DNA from: Ilumatobacteraceae bacterium
GTDB taxonomy: Bacteria > Actinomycetota > Acidimicrobiia > Acidimicrobiales > Ilumatobacteraceae
Direction: 5' to 3'
Assembly: GCA_033344875.1 (NCBI GenBank)
Contig: JAWPMO010000001.1
Location: 2,691,595-2,755,594, forward strand
Length of the DNA: 64,000 nt
Of the stretch, positions 49,556 through 58,712 are shown piece by piece (position 1 is the first letter of the stretch; each line of letters starts with the position of its first letter). The position numbers were made by a program, and so were the translations under genes. The notes beneath the pieces are model-generated. The model saw nothing but the letters and a program-made list of their open reading frames with translations, was not told the DNA's origin and did not search any database.

Positions 49556-50385
49556 GATCGCGCCCCGAAACCGGCGGCCGTCAGGAAGCGGCTCGGCCGT
49601 GGAAACGCGGCAAGCTTCTGCACACGCACGATCAGGGCCGTGTAGCCGGCCAACGCGACACCGAGGAACAGTTGCCCGCCCGTCGTGTCGTAGGCATCGA
49701 GATACCGGCTCCGACCGAACACGAGCAGCAGGACGACGAGTGTCCCCATGATCAACGTGAGCGCTTGCACCTCACGCCGGGTCGGTGCCCGCTCGGCCTC
49801 GATCAATCGACGCCGGTCGACCTGTTGGCGGGTCTGCTCGGCGAGCGCCGTCAGGACCGGCACGGTGCGAGCGCCGCGCCGGATCGCGATGGCCAGGCCC
49901 GCCGCCACCAGATCGGCGAGCGGATCGTCGAGGTCGTCGGCGAAACGACGGAACACGACGTCAGGGTCCTGCCGGCCGAGTCCGGCCGCGAGCCGACGGA
50001 TGTGCGGTCGGATGATCGGCGGGCACGCCCCGACCGTCGACGAGATCGCTCCGATCGGTTGCTCGCCTGCCATCAGCACGTCGCGCACGTTCTCGATCCA
50101 GCTCGCCAGCGCATCGAGTCGCGCGATCTCGACGTCACCGGCGCGATCGCGGCGTTGCCAGCCACCGATCGCCCAGAACGCGCCCGCACCGACGACGAGG
50201 CCCGGCATCACCCAACCCGACACGATCAGGACCAGGAGCCCCGTGCAACAGGCTCCGACGAATCTGATCCCCAACCGGCGGACATCGCGGGTGCCCATCG
50301 TGATCATCGGAGCGTCGCCAGGAGGCGCCACTGCGATGACGACTCCGGCCACGAACAGCAGCGACAGCGCGATGGCGATCAGCAT
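49552..50385 (-). CDS. tadB: TadB-like inner-membrane platform protein
   Basis: The 277-residue protein has two N-terminal hydrophobic segments, a T2SSF cytoplasmic domain (ASWIENVRDVLMAGEQPIGAISSTV, then FRRFADDLDDPLADLVAAGLAIAIRRGARTVPVLTALAEQTRQQVDRRRLIEAERAP) and C-terminal helices. It is the second platform protein of the Tad machine. ATG 50385 overlaps the TadA stop (TGATG). Confidence 0.85.
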   Translation of the reverse strand: MLIAIALSLLFVAGVVIAVAPPGDAPMITMGTRDVRRLGIRFVGACCTGLLVLIVSGWVMPGLVVGAGAFWAIGGWQRRDRAGDVEIARLDALASWIENVRDVLMAGEQPIGAISSTVGACPPIIRPHIRRLAAGLGRQDPDVVFRRFADDLDDPLADLVAAGLAIAIRRGARTVPVLTALAEQTRQQVDRRRLIEAERAPTRREVQALTLIMGTLVVLLLVFGRSRYLDAYDTTGGQLFLGVALAGYTALIVRVQKLAAFPRPSRFLTAAGFGARS

Positions 50386-51785
50386 CACCAGCCTCCCGTC
50401 GGCGCGAACAATCGGGTGTCGTACCCGGAGATCCGGAGCCGCTGCAGATGACGTGCCGACAGCGGCGCGAACTGCTCGAGTTCGCCGCTCTCGCCGATGC
50501 CCCACACCTCCGTCGTCGCCAGGCCGCCACCCTCGCCCAGACCGCCGATCTCGATGATCGACGTCACGCGGCGGATCGGCGCATCGTCGCGTTCTTCGTT
50601 GCGAACGAGGTCGATGTGGATCACGAAGTCGACGGTCTGGGCGATCAGACTCCAGACCGCGAACTCCGGCAGGCTGGTGTCGGATTTCGACACGTAGTAC
50701 GCCAGCCGCTGTACGACGACATCGGACGTGTGGGCGTGGATCGTCGCCAGGGAACCCCGCTTGCACATCGACGCCACGTCGAGCATGTCGAGCGCCTCGT
50801 CCTCGACGAGTTCACCGACGACGACACGGTCGGGGTTGAGACGTCGGGTCAACTCGACGAGCTGACGGGTGGTGATCTCGCCCTCACCCTCGGCGTTGGC
50901 GTGGCGGGTGAACAACGCCGGCGCGTCGGGATGGCGAGGGTCGTCCTCGAGACGCAACTCCAGCAGGTTCTTCTCGACCGTGATGATGCGCTCGCGAGGC
51001 GACACCGCACCGAGTAGTTCGGTGAGGAGCGTCGTCTTACCGGCGCCCGGCGGACCACTCACGAGCACCGTGAAGCCGCAGCGGATCATCGCTTCGAGTT
51101 TCGGTACGAGCCCGACCGGGAACAGGCCGCGTCCGGCCAGACCGTCGAGACCCTCGTGGCGCAGTACGAAGCGGCGGATCGCGATGCGCGGGTGTGTCGA
51201 GATGCCGTGCTCCGAGCGTCCTCCGAGCACCATCACGACACGTGAGCCGTCGTCGGCCTGGAACGTGAGCATCGGCGACTGCGTGTCGAGCCGTCCTTCG
51301 CCGGTTCCGTTCATTCGGCGAGCGAGCCGCTTCTGGTACGCCGTCAGATCGGCCGAGGAGTCCCAGAGTTGCCCGACGTCGACCTTGCGGCCGTCGCTGT
51401 AGGTCACCCAGGTCGACGCGTGCCCGTTGACGTCGATCTCCTCGACTGCGGGATCGCTCATGTACGGCTCGAGCGGGCCGGTCCCGGTCAGCTCGGCGAC
51501 GACGCGCGCTCGGACCTCGCGATCGGCTATCTCGGACATCGGTGGGTCGCCACGATGCATCCGATCCTGGTTGAGCACGGCGATCTCTTCGCTGAGCCAT
51601 GCCCCCACCAGCAGCTGCTGACGACGCGAATCGCCGGCGAGTGGGCGGTCGCCGGCGGCGAAGCCGTCTTGATGATCGTTCTCATCGGTCTCGATCGCTT
51701 CGACGAGACGGGTTGCGACGCGGTCGGTGACGAAGCGCACGGTTGCCGCACGGTCAGGATCGGGGCCACACCCGTCGGGAGTCAT
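50385..51785 (-). CDS. tadA: TadA/CpaF-type secretion ATPase
   Basis: The 466-residue ATPase belongs to the type II/IV secretion VirB11-like family. Walker A is SGPPGAGKTT with Lys250; the Walker B, Asp box and His box regions are present (VGELVEDEALDMLD, ASMCKRGSLATIHAHTS). It powers Flp pilus assembly and possibly retraction. The N-terminal 100 residues are acidic and form the cap domain. Overlaps of 4 bases with TadZ and TadB support one transcript. Confidence 0.92.
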   Translation of the reverse strand: MTPDGCGPDPDRAATVRFVTDRVATRLVEAIETDENDHQDGFAAGDRPLAGDSRRQQLLVGAWLSEEIAVLNQDRMHRGDPPMSEIADREVRARVVAELTGTGPLEPYMSDPAVEEIDVNGHASTWVTYSDGRKVDVGQLWDSSADLTAYQKRLARRMNGTGEGRLDTQSPMLTFQADDGSRVVMVLGGRSEHGISTHPRIAIRRFVLRHEGLDGLAGRGLFPVGLVPKLEAMIRCGFTVLVSGPPGAGKTTLLTELLGAVSPRERIITVEKNLLELRLEDDPRHPDAPALFTRHANAEGEGEITTRQLVELTRRLNPDRVVVGELVEDEALDMLDVASMCKRGSLATIHAHTSDVVVQRLAYYVSKSDTSLPEFAVWSLIAQTVDFVIHIDLVRNEERDDAPIRRVTSIIEIGGLGEGGGLATTEVWGIGESGELEQFAPLSARHLQRLRISGYDTRLFAPTGGW

Positions 51786-52549
51786 CGCGCCGCTCTCCAG
51801 AGCCCGTCGGCGGCGTCGTTCACCGAGCGTTCCGCGATGCTCGCGAGGTCGCGCGCTGCACGTGCCAGGGGCAGCCGGGTCAGCCGGCGTTCGGACACAC
51901 CGGTACGTCCGGCGTAGACCGCTGCTGCAAGTTCGTCGACCGGGAGACCGATGGTCGCATTGACGCCGACCGAGTCGGCGAGGAAGGATTCGATCTCACC
52001 GAGGTCGAACGGCGCGGCCCCGACGACGGCGACGATCAACGCCGACGGTGTCGACGCGAAGGCCTCGAGTTGTTCCGAGAGTCGCTGGAGTCGCACCGCC
52101 GCGGCCCGCGACGACTGCGGCGACTGACGGTGGACGACCACGTTGACCGCGGCAGACCCGACGAACGGGTTCGCGGCAGGTGGCCGCTGGAGCCGACCGG
52201 TGTCGGCGATCGTGACCGGCGAACGCAACGACGCGAGTGTCGCGACCAACGACCGAGCGGATTCGCCAACGGCTTGCCCGGCTTCACCGGCACGGGCCGG
52301 GCCCGGAATCAGCCGAATGCCCGCATCGGCGAGTCGCGTGAAACGTTCGATGTCCGGCCACGCACCGTCGGTGACGCGGGTGACCACGGTCGACAGCGAA
52401 GGGGTGACCGGCATGTCGAACCATGCCGCCAGATCGCCACCCGACGGGTCGGCTTCGACCAGCACGACGTCATCGGACGTCGGCCACGCCGACGCGAGCG
52501 CGACCGTCGTGGTCGTGCAGACGTCGCCGGCGACCGCGACGATCGTCAT
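51782..52549 (-). CDS. tadZ: TadZ/CpaE-like protein with degenerate P-loop
   Basis: The 255-residue protein has the MinD/ParA-like fold of TadZ: an N-terminal strand-loop, VVLVEADPSGGDLAAWFDM, and TIADTGRL. The deviant Walker A is AGDVCTTTTVALA: the signature Lys and Gly-Lys-Thr pattern are missing, so ATP hydrolysis is doubtful. TadZ directs the polar placement of the Tad apparatus; degenerate versions are known in the family and may act as structural anchors. Confidence 0.72.
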   Translation of the reverse strand: MTIVAVAGDVCTTTTVALASAWPTSDDVVLVEADPSGGDLAAWFDMPVTPSLSTVVTRVTDGAWPDIERFTRLADAGIRLIPGPARAGEAGQAVGESARSLVATLASLRSPVTIADTGRLQRPPAANPFVGSAAVNVVVHRQSPQSSRAAAVRLQRLSEQLEAFASTPSALIVAVVGAAPFDLGEIESFLADSVGVNATIGLPVDELAAAVYAGRTGVSERRLTRLPLARAARDLASIAERSVNDAADGLWRAAR

Positions 52550-53211
52550 CCGCCGTTCGCCCCTCGTTCGGTCGCCGGGTCGACGCCCGGCTCGATCAGC
52601 ACCACTCGGACGTCGTCGGCGGCAGCGACACGCGGCGCGTCCGCCACGGCCACCTCGACCGACAGGGCGCCACCCTCGTCGCCGTCGGTCCCGCGCCGGA
52701 CGACACGGCCCTCGGTCACGAACAGTTCGTCGGACCCGCCCTCGACGACGACCAGCAGCACCTGCGAGCGCGTGCTCAGACCGGACGGCAGCCGCGTGGC
52801 CCTGATCTCGACGGCCACCACACCTGCCCCGTCGGAGACCAGCGGTGTCGACTGCACGAGCTGGTCGAAGATCAGCGTGCCCGAAGGAAGGTAGACCCGT
52901 GCGTAGCGATTGACCACGAGCCCGATGTCGCCGGCAGCCACCGACGGGACGGTCGGGTCGAGGTCGACTTCGACGATGCGGAGGTCTTCGCTGGTGACGA
53001 CCTCACCGGCGCGGACGTTGCGGACCAGCTGGAGCACCTCGGTCTGATCGTCCAGCGATGCGTACAGCAACACGTTGCCGCCGATCGCGATCGCGGCGAG
53101 GATCGCTCCGGCGGCGAGACGCGATCTGCGCCGCGACGCCGGCCGGAAACCGCGGGGCTCGGATCGATCGGCGGGCGCGACGGGCGGGTCGGCCGCACGT
53201 CGTTCACTCAT
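52546..53211 (-). CDS. CpaB/RcpC-like SAF-domain pilus protein
   Basis: The 221-residue protein has an N-terminal basic tail, one transmembrane helix (RLAAGAILAAIAIGGNVLLYASL, residues about 29-52), and an SAF domain (NVRAGEVVTSEDLRIVEVDLDP, then RVYLPSGTLIFDQLV). It is the CpaB/FlgA-like part of Tad systems and may be located outside the membrane, where it can touch the cell wall. ATG 53211 makes the usual 4-base overlap with the prepilin peptidase stop; 53217 is an alternative. Confidence 0.8.
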   Translation of the reverse strand: MSERRAADPPVAPADRSEPRGFRPASRRRSRLAAGAILAAIAIGGNVLLYASLDDQTEVLQLVRNVRAGEVVTSEDLRIVEVDLDPTVPSVAAGDIGLVVNRYARVYLPSGTLIFDQLVQSTPLVSDGAGVVAVEIRATRLPSGLSTRSQVLLVVVEGGSDELFVTEGRVVRRGTDGDEGGALSVEVAVADAPRVAAADDVRVVLIEPGVDPATERGANGG

Positions 53212-53801
53212 CGCCATGGGAGTGATCCTTCCAAGGTCGGCAGGAGCAGCACGAGCGCAGCTCCGACCACGAGGCCGGGGGCGAACGGCAGCGAGGACCG
53301 GCGCCGCACGAGCGCCACCGCCGCGGTCAGTCCACTGGCCAGGCAGAGCGCGGCGACCGACATCCGCCAGTCGACGAGTCCGAGTGCGGCACCGAGCGAG
53401 ACGGCGAGTTTCACGTCGCCGAAGCCGAGCGCACTCGGAGCCGCCAGGTGAACGGCCAGGAGCGGCAGCGCGAAGCCGATCGCGCCGAACACCACCCCGG
53501 GCACGGCGGTCGGGCCGTCGCCGCCGATCGCTGGGGCGGCGATCACGATGGCGGTCGGCACCAGCGACCAGAGCACGATCCGATCGGGGATCCGGTGCGT
53601 GCTCGAGTCGACGAGCGCGGCACCGGCCGCGATCAGCAGCACTGCGGTCACACCGAATTCGACCCACCAGGCTTCGGCCAGCGCCCACGGGATCGATGCT
53701 GCGAGCACCGGGATCACGGCGACGAACGCTGTCGGGGCGCGGTCGCCTCGGAGCGCCGTCGCCAAGGGCTGAGGTCGTCGAACGATCGCGAGTACTGACA
53801 T
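53208..53801 (-). CDS. Prepilin peptidase, A24-type (TadV/CpaA)
   Basis: This 197-residue membrane protease has six or more hydrophobic segments and both catalytic aspartates of the A24 family: one in LVDSSTHRIPDRIVL and the other in GFGDVKLAVS. It lacks the methyltransferase domain of PilD, as expected for CpaA/TadV. It cleaves Flp and TadE-type prepilins. ATG 53801 is preferred over 53825 because the -10 box overlaps the latter. It is the first gene of the operon. Confidence 0.88.
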   Translation of the reverse strand: MSVLAIVRRPQPLATALRGDRAPTAFVAVIPVLAASIPWALAEAWWVEFGVTAVLLIAAGAALVDSSTHRIPDRIVLWSLVPTAIVIAAPAIGGDGPTAVPGVVFGAIGFALPLLAVHLAAPSALGFGDVKLAVSLGAALGLVDWRMSVAALCLASGLTAAVALVRRRSSLPFAPGLVVGAALVLLLPTLEGSLPWR

Positions 53802-53823
53802 GGGGTTCCGCCGGTGTGCGGTC

Positions 53824-53829
53824 ATCGTA
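53824..53829 (-). promoter_or_regulatory. Tad operon promoter -10 box
   Basis: TACGAT on the minus strand at 53824-53829 lies 22 bases before the start at 53801, with a GGCGGA-like ribosome site just before the ATG. The CGACAC region about 17 bases further upstream may be the -35. This is the only obvious promoter of the 10-kb Tad gene run. Confidence 0.4.
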
Positions 53830-53978
53830 GACGCGCTTGCGAACCGTGTCGTCGGGCAGGCTCGTCACGCACATCGGAGTGAGGGGAACGACGCGGACCG
53901 GAGGGGAAACCGGTGAACGATCCGGGAACTCGCGCTCCCGCGTGTGTGGGGGTGCTGCGGATCGGGCACGATGGTGAC

Positions 53979-54380
53979 ATGAGCGATACGAACGTCCCCA
54001 GCACCGACGAGCTCAAGCTCCGCCTCACGCCTCAGCAGTTCCACGTCACCCAGGAAGCCGGCACCGAACGGCCCTTCACCGGCGAGTTCTGGGACACGAA
54101 GGATCCCGGCACCTACCACTGCATCGTGTGCGGGACCGAGCTGTTCGACTCCGACACCAAGTTCGACGCCCACTGCGGCTGGCCCAGCTTCTACGAGTCG
54201 CTCGGCACCGACAAGATCGAATACATCGAAGACCGCTCGCTCGGCATGACCCGCACCGAGGTGCGCTGCGCCAACTGCCACGCCCACCTCGGTCACGTGT
54301 TCCCCGACGGCCCGCCGCCGACCGGCAACCGCTACTGCATCAACTCGGCCAGCCTCGGCCTCGAACGCCGCCCCGCCTGA
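53979..54380 (+). CDS. msrB: Peptide methionine-(R)-S-oxide reductase MsrB
   Basis: The 133-residue protein has the zinc cysteines C48-x2-C51 and C97-x2-C100, the CGWPSF loop and the catalytic C120 in [10 protein letters not shown]. It reduces the R-isomer of methionine sulfoxide and repairs oxidised proteins using thioredoxin. There is no signal peptide. A CACGAT hexamer 6 bases before ATG 53979 suggests a leaderless transcript. It is divergent from the Tad operon. Confidence 0.95.
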   Translation: MSDTNVPSTDELKLRLTPQQFHVTQEAGTERPFTGEFWDTKDPGTYHCIVCGTELFDSDTKFDAHCGWPSFYESLGTDKIEYIEDRSLGMTRTEVRCANCHAHLGHVFPDGPPPTGNRYCINSASLGLERRPA

Positions 54381-54423
54381 CCCGGCTCCCTCGCGGAGCG
54401 GGTCGGATGCGAGACTCGTGGCC

Positions 54424-55329
54424 ATGATCGTCGACTGGGCGGATGCCGAACTACGGCTGACCGAGCACGTGAGCGTGCTCGTCGGCACCGACAACGGCAA
54501 GTACCCGTCGGGCAACTCGCTGGTCGTGCGCGGCGACGGTGAGGCCGTCATCATCGACCCGTCGGTCGACGTGGTGGCGCGGGGCGGAGCACCCGTGAGC
54601 GTCGATGCCGTCATCAACTCGCACAGCCACGAAGACCACATGCCCGGCAACGGGTTCTTCACCGACGCGAAGGTGCACATCCACGACGACGACCTGCCCG
54701 GCGCCCGCAGCCTCGACGGCCTGATGGACGTCTACGGCCTCACCGGCACACCGCGCGACGAGTTCTCACGCGAGGTCATCGAGGAGTTCAACTACCGGCC
54801 ACGTCCCGACGCCGAAGGTTTCGTCGACGGGCACGTCTGGGACCTCGGCCGCACCCAGGTCGAAGCGGTGCACCTCCCTGGGCACACCCGGGGCCACAGC
54901 GGCTTCCGGATCTCCGGCGGCGTGTTCTTCCTGAGCGACATCGACCTCACCGGGTTCGGCCCCTACTACGGCGACGTGTGGAGCGACCTCGAACAGTTCG
55001 AAGCGTCGCTCGACCAGGTCCGCGACGAAGAAGCCGATCACTACGTCACGTTCCACCACAAGGGCGTGATCGAGGGTCGGGAGCGGTTTGTCGAACTGCT
55101 CGACACGTTCCGCGCCGTGATCCCCCGCCGACACGCGGCCATGCTCGAGTTCCTCACCGAGCCACGGTCGCTCGACGACATGGTCGCGCACCGGTTCATC
55201 TACCGGCCGCACGTGCAGCACGTGTTCGCCGACAGCGTCGAACACCGCTGCGCCGTGATGCACGTGCAGCGCATGCTCGTGCGCGGCGAAGCGACCGAGA
55301 TCGAACCCGGGCTGTTCCGCGCGACCTGA
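54424..55329 (+). CDS. Metallo-beta-lactamase-fold hydrolase
   Basis: The 301-residue MBL protein has INSHSHEDHMPG (zinc ligands) and VHLPGHTRGHSGF, then FLSDIDLTGFGPYYGD. The C-terminal part has a YVTFHHKGVIEGRE segment and a helical tail. It resembles the broad MBL-fold hydrolase group with glyoxalase II-like features; substrate unknown. ATG 54424 is used; GTG 54418 is possible. It is 43 bases downstream of msrB and may be cotranscribed. Confidence 0.83.
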   Translation: MIVDWADAELRLTEHVSVLVGTDNGKYPSGNSLVVRGDGEAVIIDPSVDVVARGGAPVSVDAVINSHSHEDHMPGNGFFTDAKVHIHDDDLPGARSLDGLMDVYGLTGTPRDEFSREVIEEFNYRPRPDAEGFVDGHVWDLGRTQVEAVHLPGHTRGHSGFRISGGVFFLSDIDLTGFGPYYGDVWSDLEQFEASLDQVRDEEADHYVTFHHKGVIEGRERFVELLDTFRAVIPRRHAAMLEFLTEPRSLDDMVAHRFIYRPHVQHVFADSVEHRCAVMHVQRMLVRGEATEIEPGLFRAT

Positions 55330-55345
55330 ACGATTTCGCCGCCGC

Positions 55346-55600
55346 TCAGCGCCGCAGCGAGAAGTCCTCGATCATGGTCCACGCGTCGTGGCTCAGGTGG
55401 TGGGCGAGATCGTGCAGCGCGCGAGCGGTCGCCAGTTCCTCGCCGACTTTCGGGACGGTCGGGTCAGCGGGATTCCGCCGCGACCGACCGGTGCCCGCAA
55501 GGCTGCGATCCCCGGCATCGAGGTGCGCCGTCACGTAACAGTGATCGTCGTCCTCGACCAACTCGAGCCGCACGTCCCAGTGGTGCGTTGTGCTCGTCAT
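55346..55600 (-). CDS. DUF1876 domain protein
   Basis: This 84-residue protein matches DUF1876, a small actinobacterial family with a dsRBD-like fold: HWDVRLELVEDDDHCYVTAHLDAGD, then GTGRSRRNPADPTVPKVGEELATARALHDLAHHL. Its function is unknown. It converges on the MBL gene. Confidence 0.83.
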   Translation of the reverse strand: MTSTTHHWDVRLELVEDDDHCYVTAHLDAGDRSLAGTGRSRRNPADPTVPKVGEELATARALHDLAHHLSHDAWTMIEDFSLRR

Positions 55601-55649
55601 GCCTCCACCGTGGACCGGCCGGTGACCGGCGGCCAGGGCAGAAGGTCAC

Positions 55650-56522
55650 TCAGCCGACGACGTCGGCGACGGCCGCCTGGTACTCGGCGATGCGAGCGAG
55701 GTGACCGTCGACATCGGTCTCGCCGGCGTTGTGCGTGGCGACCGCGATGTGGGTCGCTCCGAGTTCCTTCCACCGCTGCGCATGGTTCTGCCACCGCTCG
55801 GGTGTCTCGCCGCTCCACTGGGCCTGCGGCCGGATCTCGAAGTCGTCCCACGACTTGCCCGTCGCCTCGCGGACCCGGCGCATCTCCGCGATGCGATCGA
55901 CCGACTTCTCGTTCGGGATCCCGAGCGGGAGCCACCCGTCGCCCATCCGGGCGCAGCGATCGAGCACGGCCGGCGCCGATCCGCCGAACAGGATCGGGAT
56001 CGGTTCGGTCGGCCGGGGCAGGATGCTCGCGTGTTCGAAGGAGTGGAACTCGCCTTCGAAGCTGAAGGCGTCCTCGGTCCAGAGGCGCCGCATCAGCTCG
56101 ACCTGCTCCTCCTGCCGCTTGCCGCGATTCTCGAAGTTCTCGTTGAGCGCGTCGTACTCGACGGTGTTCCACCCCACACCGATCCCGAACTTCAGCCGGT
56201 TGCCCGACAGGATCGCCACCTCGGCCGCCTGCTTCGCGGCGAGCACGGTCTGGCGCTGCGGCAGGATCACGATCGCGGTGACGAGACCGACCCGTTCGGT
56301 GCACGCCGCGAGAAACCCGAACAGCACCATCGGCTCGTGGAACGCGGTGTCCGAGTCGTACGGCCCGACGAACCCACCGGGCCGGTTGCGGTCGACCCCG
56401 ACCACGTGGTCGTAGATCATCAGGTGGGTGATGCCGAGTTCCTCCGCTCCCTGCGCAAACGCCTTGATCGCACCCGGGTCATTGCCGATCTCGTTGTGGG
56501 GGATGACCGCACCGATGTCCAT
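55650..56522 (-). CDS. LLM-class F420-dependent oxidoreductase
   Basis: The 290-residue luciferase-like barrel has AEELGITHLMIYDHVVGVD, CTERVGLVTAIVILPQRQTVLAAKQAAEV and SGNRLKFGIGVGWNTVEYDAL, the pattern of actinobacterial F420 enzymes (TIGR03619 type). It is a second family member in the window, unlike the first in sequence. ATG 56522 is natural. The 41-nt repeat pair begins 58 bases upstream of this start. Confidence 0.87.
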   Translation of the reverse strand: MDIGAVIPHNEIGNDPGAIKAFAQGAEELGITHLMIYDHVVGVDRNRPGGFVGPYDSDTAFHEPMVLFGFLAACTERVGLVTAIVILPQRQTVLAAKQAAEVAILSGNRLKFGIGVGWNTVEYDALNENFENRGKRQEEQVELMRRLWTEDAFSFEGEFHSFEHASILPRPTEPIPILFGGSAPAVLDRCARMGDGWLPLGIPNEKSVDRIAEMRRVREATGKSWDDFEIRPQAQWSGETPERWQNHAQRWKELGATHIAVATHNAGETDVDGHLARIAEYQAAVADVVG

Positions 56523-56579
56523 CCCGCAGTCATATCAGCCCACCCGATCCCCCACCGACCCCGACAACCGCCGGCCGCC

Positions 56580-56692
56580 GTGTCGCGAACCTGAGCTTCC
56601 CGGGCCCAGGAACGCGACACGCCGCCGGACCACCCGGCACACCCCAGGGCCGTGTCGCGAATCTGCGCGCACCAGCCCCACCGCCGCGACGC
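56580..56692 (+). repeat. Pair of 41-nt palindrome-ended elements
   Basis: Two elements of exactly 41 nt lie at 56580-56620 and 56652-56692, 72 bp apart, the same period as in the 32.5-kb array. The first has perfect arms (GTGTCGCG, CGCGACAC) and a core that extends the stem (CCTG-A-GC with GC-C-CAGG). The second ends CGCGACGC, with one mismatch. They lie between the LLM start and the stop of the DUF2207 gene; the other 100 bases of this gap hold only a GT-rich stretch (56725-56770). Confidence 0.85.
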
Positions 56693-56795
56693 GGCCTCGA
56701 CCGGGGACGGGCATGGTCGGGGTCCGCGGGTGGTCGGTGAGTGGTCGGTGGGTGCACGGTGAGTCACGGCGGCGTCGGCGAGCCGCCGGGGTGGG

Positions 56796-58604
56796 TCACC
56801 AGGAGCCGGAGCTGCCGCCGCCACCACCGCCTCCGACGCCACCGCCGCCGCTGTACCCGCCGCCGCCACCACCGCTCGACGACGGTGCGGTCCGGGTGTC
56901 GCGCATCGACGACCCGCGGCTGTGCACGATGATCACCGGTCCGGCGACCGCCCGCGCCCGCTCGGGCACGTTGGCGTTCTCCAGCGCCTTCGACCAGGCC
57001 TCGGCCTCACCGAGCGCGACCGCCCAAGCGCTGTACTCACGAAGGATCCGCTGCGACCACGCCCACTCGACGTGTTTGCCCTCGCTCGCGTGCAGGAACC
57101 GTCGGAACGACTCGGCCCGCAGCGCCAGCGCCGAACCCTGCGCGCTCCGGGCAGGCAGCAGGGCTCGATAGACGAAGTACGCGACGACGGCCGGGAGCAG
57201 CAGACCGAGCGCGAGCGCCGGGAACAGCGACCGGAACGCCCCGAAGAACGCCGACGCCGCCGATCCCGACCAGATCAGCACGAAGATCACGATCATGATC
57301 AGCCCGAACGGCGACCTGCTGCCCTTCGGCCGCAACCCCGAACCGGGCGGCAGGTGCTTCCACCAGCCGCTCGACGCGATGCGTTCCTCCAGCGAGGTGC
57401 GGATCGCGCTCCACGCCGCCGCGAACTGCGGATCGTACGTGCCGGTCGTGTACGGATCGTCGATGTCGAGGATGCCGCTCAGCAACCTCGCGTCGTCCTC
57501 GTCGAGCGACTTGCGGTCGGAGCCGGACCTGATCGAGAGTTCGTCGCCCTCCTCCGAGATCTTGATCGCCTTCTTCGCGACGAGACCGGAGATCCAGGCC
57601 TCGACCGTGTCGTTGCCGACCTGCTCGTCCAGCAGCACCGATGCCTCCCAGGGCTCGATCCCCTTCGGGGGCACGAACTCGATCGTGGCGAGGTCGGCCA
57701 TGTCGTCGTCGGCCACGAGCCGGACCGGCGGCGCGGGGGCGACCGTGCCGTCGAGTCGAGGCGCCGGCAGGTCGCCGTACGCGGCGTCGGCCGCTCCCCC
57801 GGCGAACACCTCGTTGCGACCACGGCGGCGAGCCCGGCGGTACACGGGCACCGCGCCGGCGGTGCCGAGGGCCGCCACCCCGAGCGCCAGCAGCCCGGTG
57901 TTCGGATCGTCCCGACGCTCCGGAATCGCTGGTGCCTCGACGTCGACCGGGTCGGTGCGCTCGACGATGGTCCCGCCGATCGACAGTCCGGCGTCCTGCT
58001 CGAGTGGTTCGATCACGGCGCGATACGTGCCGACGTCGTCGGTCGGCACCAGTTCGCAGCCGCCCGTCGCACCGGCGGACCCGATGTCGCAGAACGTGTC
58101 GTCGAGCACGAAGCCCGTCACGATCACCTCGAAACGACCGGTCTCGTCGTCGCCCGGGAAGGCGCCACCCTTCGGGGCGACGATGTCGAGGTCGAGACCG
58201 AGCAGATCGAACCGGGCGTCGGGCAACGTGTAGGAGAGCTCGTACCGATGCTGCCCCGTGAACGTCGTGTCGGGGTCGCCCACTCGGATGCGCGTCGACC
58301 CCACCAGATCAGCCATACCGACATCGCCGTTGGCGTCGGGAGAACTCGCCTCGACGTCGATCGGCGCGCCGAAATCGTTCGGGATGACCCGCTCGTAGCC
58401 ACGCCGGTCCTCGTTCCCGAAGTCGATGTCGACGAACTCGGTGATCCGCAGCCCGTCGCCGACCGGCGCGACCACCACGGTCTTCGCATCGAACCGCTCG
58501 GGGAACGAGCCGCCGCCGATCACGCCCGTACCCGCCAGCAGCGTGGTGCCACCGATCGTCGCACCGACGATCGTGTGCCGGATCTTGGAGACTCCACCGA
58601 TCAT
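56796..58604 (-). CDS. DUF2207-family membrane protein
   Basis: The 602-residue protein matches DUF2207 (YciQ-like): an N-terminal signal-anchor (about 8-30), an extracytoplasmic beta domain (PERFDAKTVVVAPVGDGLRITEFVDIDFG to about 230), a transmembrane segment near 240-260, a cytoplasmic domain with DDDMADLATIEFVPPKGIEPWEASVLLDEQVGND, two more helices near 450 and 480, and a Gly/Ser-rich tail. It is a membrane protein of unknown role, common in actinobacteria. The start used is 58604, with a CACAAT hexamer 6 bases upstream. Confidence 0.8.
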   Translation of the reverse strand: MIGGVSKIRHTIVGATIGGTTLLAGTGVIGGGSFPERFDAKTVVVAPVGDGLRITEFVDIDFGNEDRRGYERVIPNDFGAPIDVEASSPDANGDVGMADLVGSTRIRVGDPDTTFTGQHRYELSYTLPDARFDLLGLDLDIVAPKGGAFPGDDETGRFEVIVTGFVLDDTFCDIGSAGATGGCELVPTDDVGTYRAVIEPLEQDAGLSIGGTIVERTDPVDVEAPAIPERRDDPNTGLLALGVAALGTAGAVPVYRRARRRGRNEVFAGGAADAAYGDLPAPRLDGTVAPAPPVRLVADDDMADLATIEFVPPKGIEPWEASVLLDEQVGNDTVEAWISGLVAKKAIKISEEGDELSIRSGSDRKSLDEDDARLLSGILDIDDPYTTGTYDPQFAAAWSAIRTSLEERIASSGWWKHLPPGSGLRPKGSRSPFGLIMIVIFVLIWSGSAASAFFGAFRSLFPALALGLLLPAVVAYFVYRALLPARSAQGSALALRAESFRRFLHASEGKHVEWAWSQRILREYSAWAVALGEAEAWSKALENANVPERARAVAGPVIIVHSRGSSMRDTRTAPSSSGGGGGGYSGGGGVGGGGGGGSSGSW

Positions 58605-58712
58605 GCGCCCATTGTGGCCGGTCGGGCACGCCGTCATGGTGGGGTTCTCCCCACCCGCCACACGCCGGGACGCTCCATCGCCCCGATCGGGCCCGTGTCG
58701 CACGCTGGAGGC

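Noticed and set aside
56922-58712. A very long open forward frame that runs into the DUF4097 gene
   Set aside because: It is antisense to the well-supported DUF2207 gene; Arg/Asp/Glu-rich translation is the usual shadow of GC-rich coding DNA. The DUF4097 protein starts at its lipoprotein signal, 58713.
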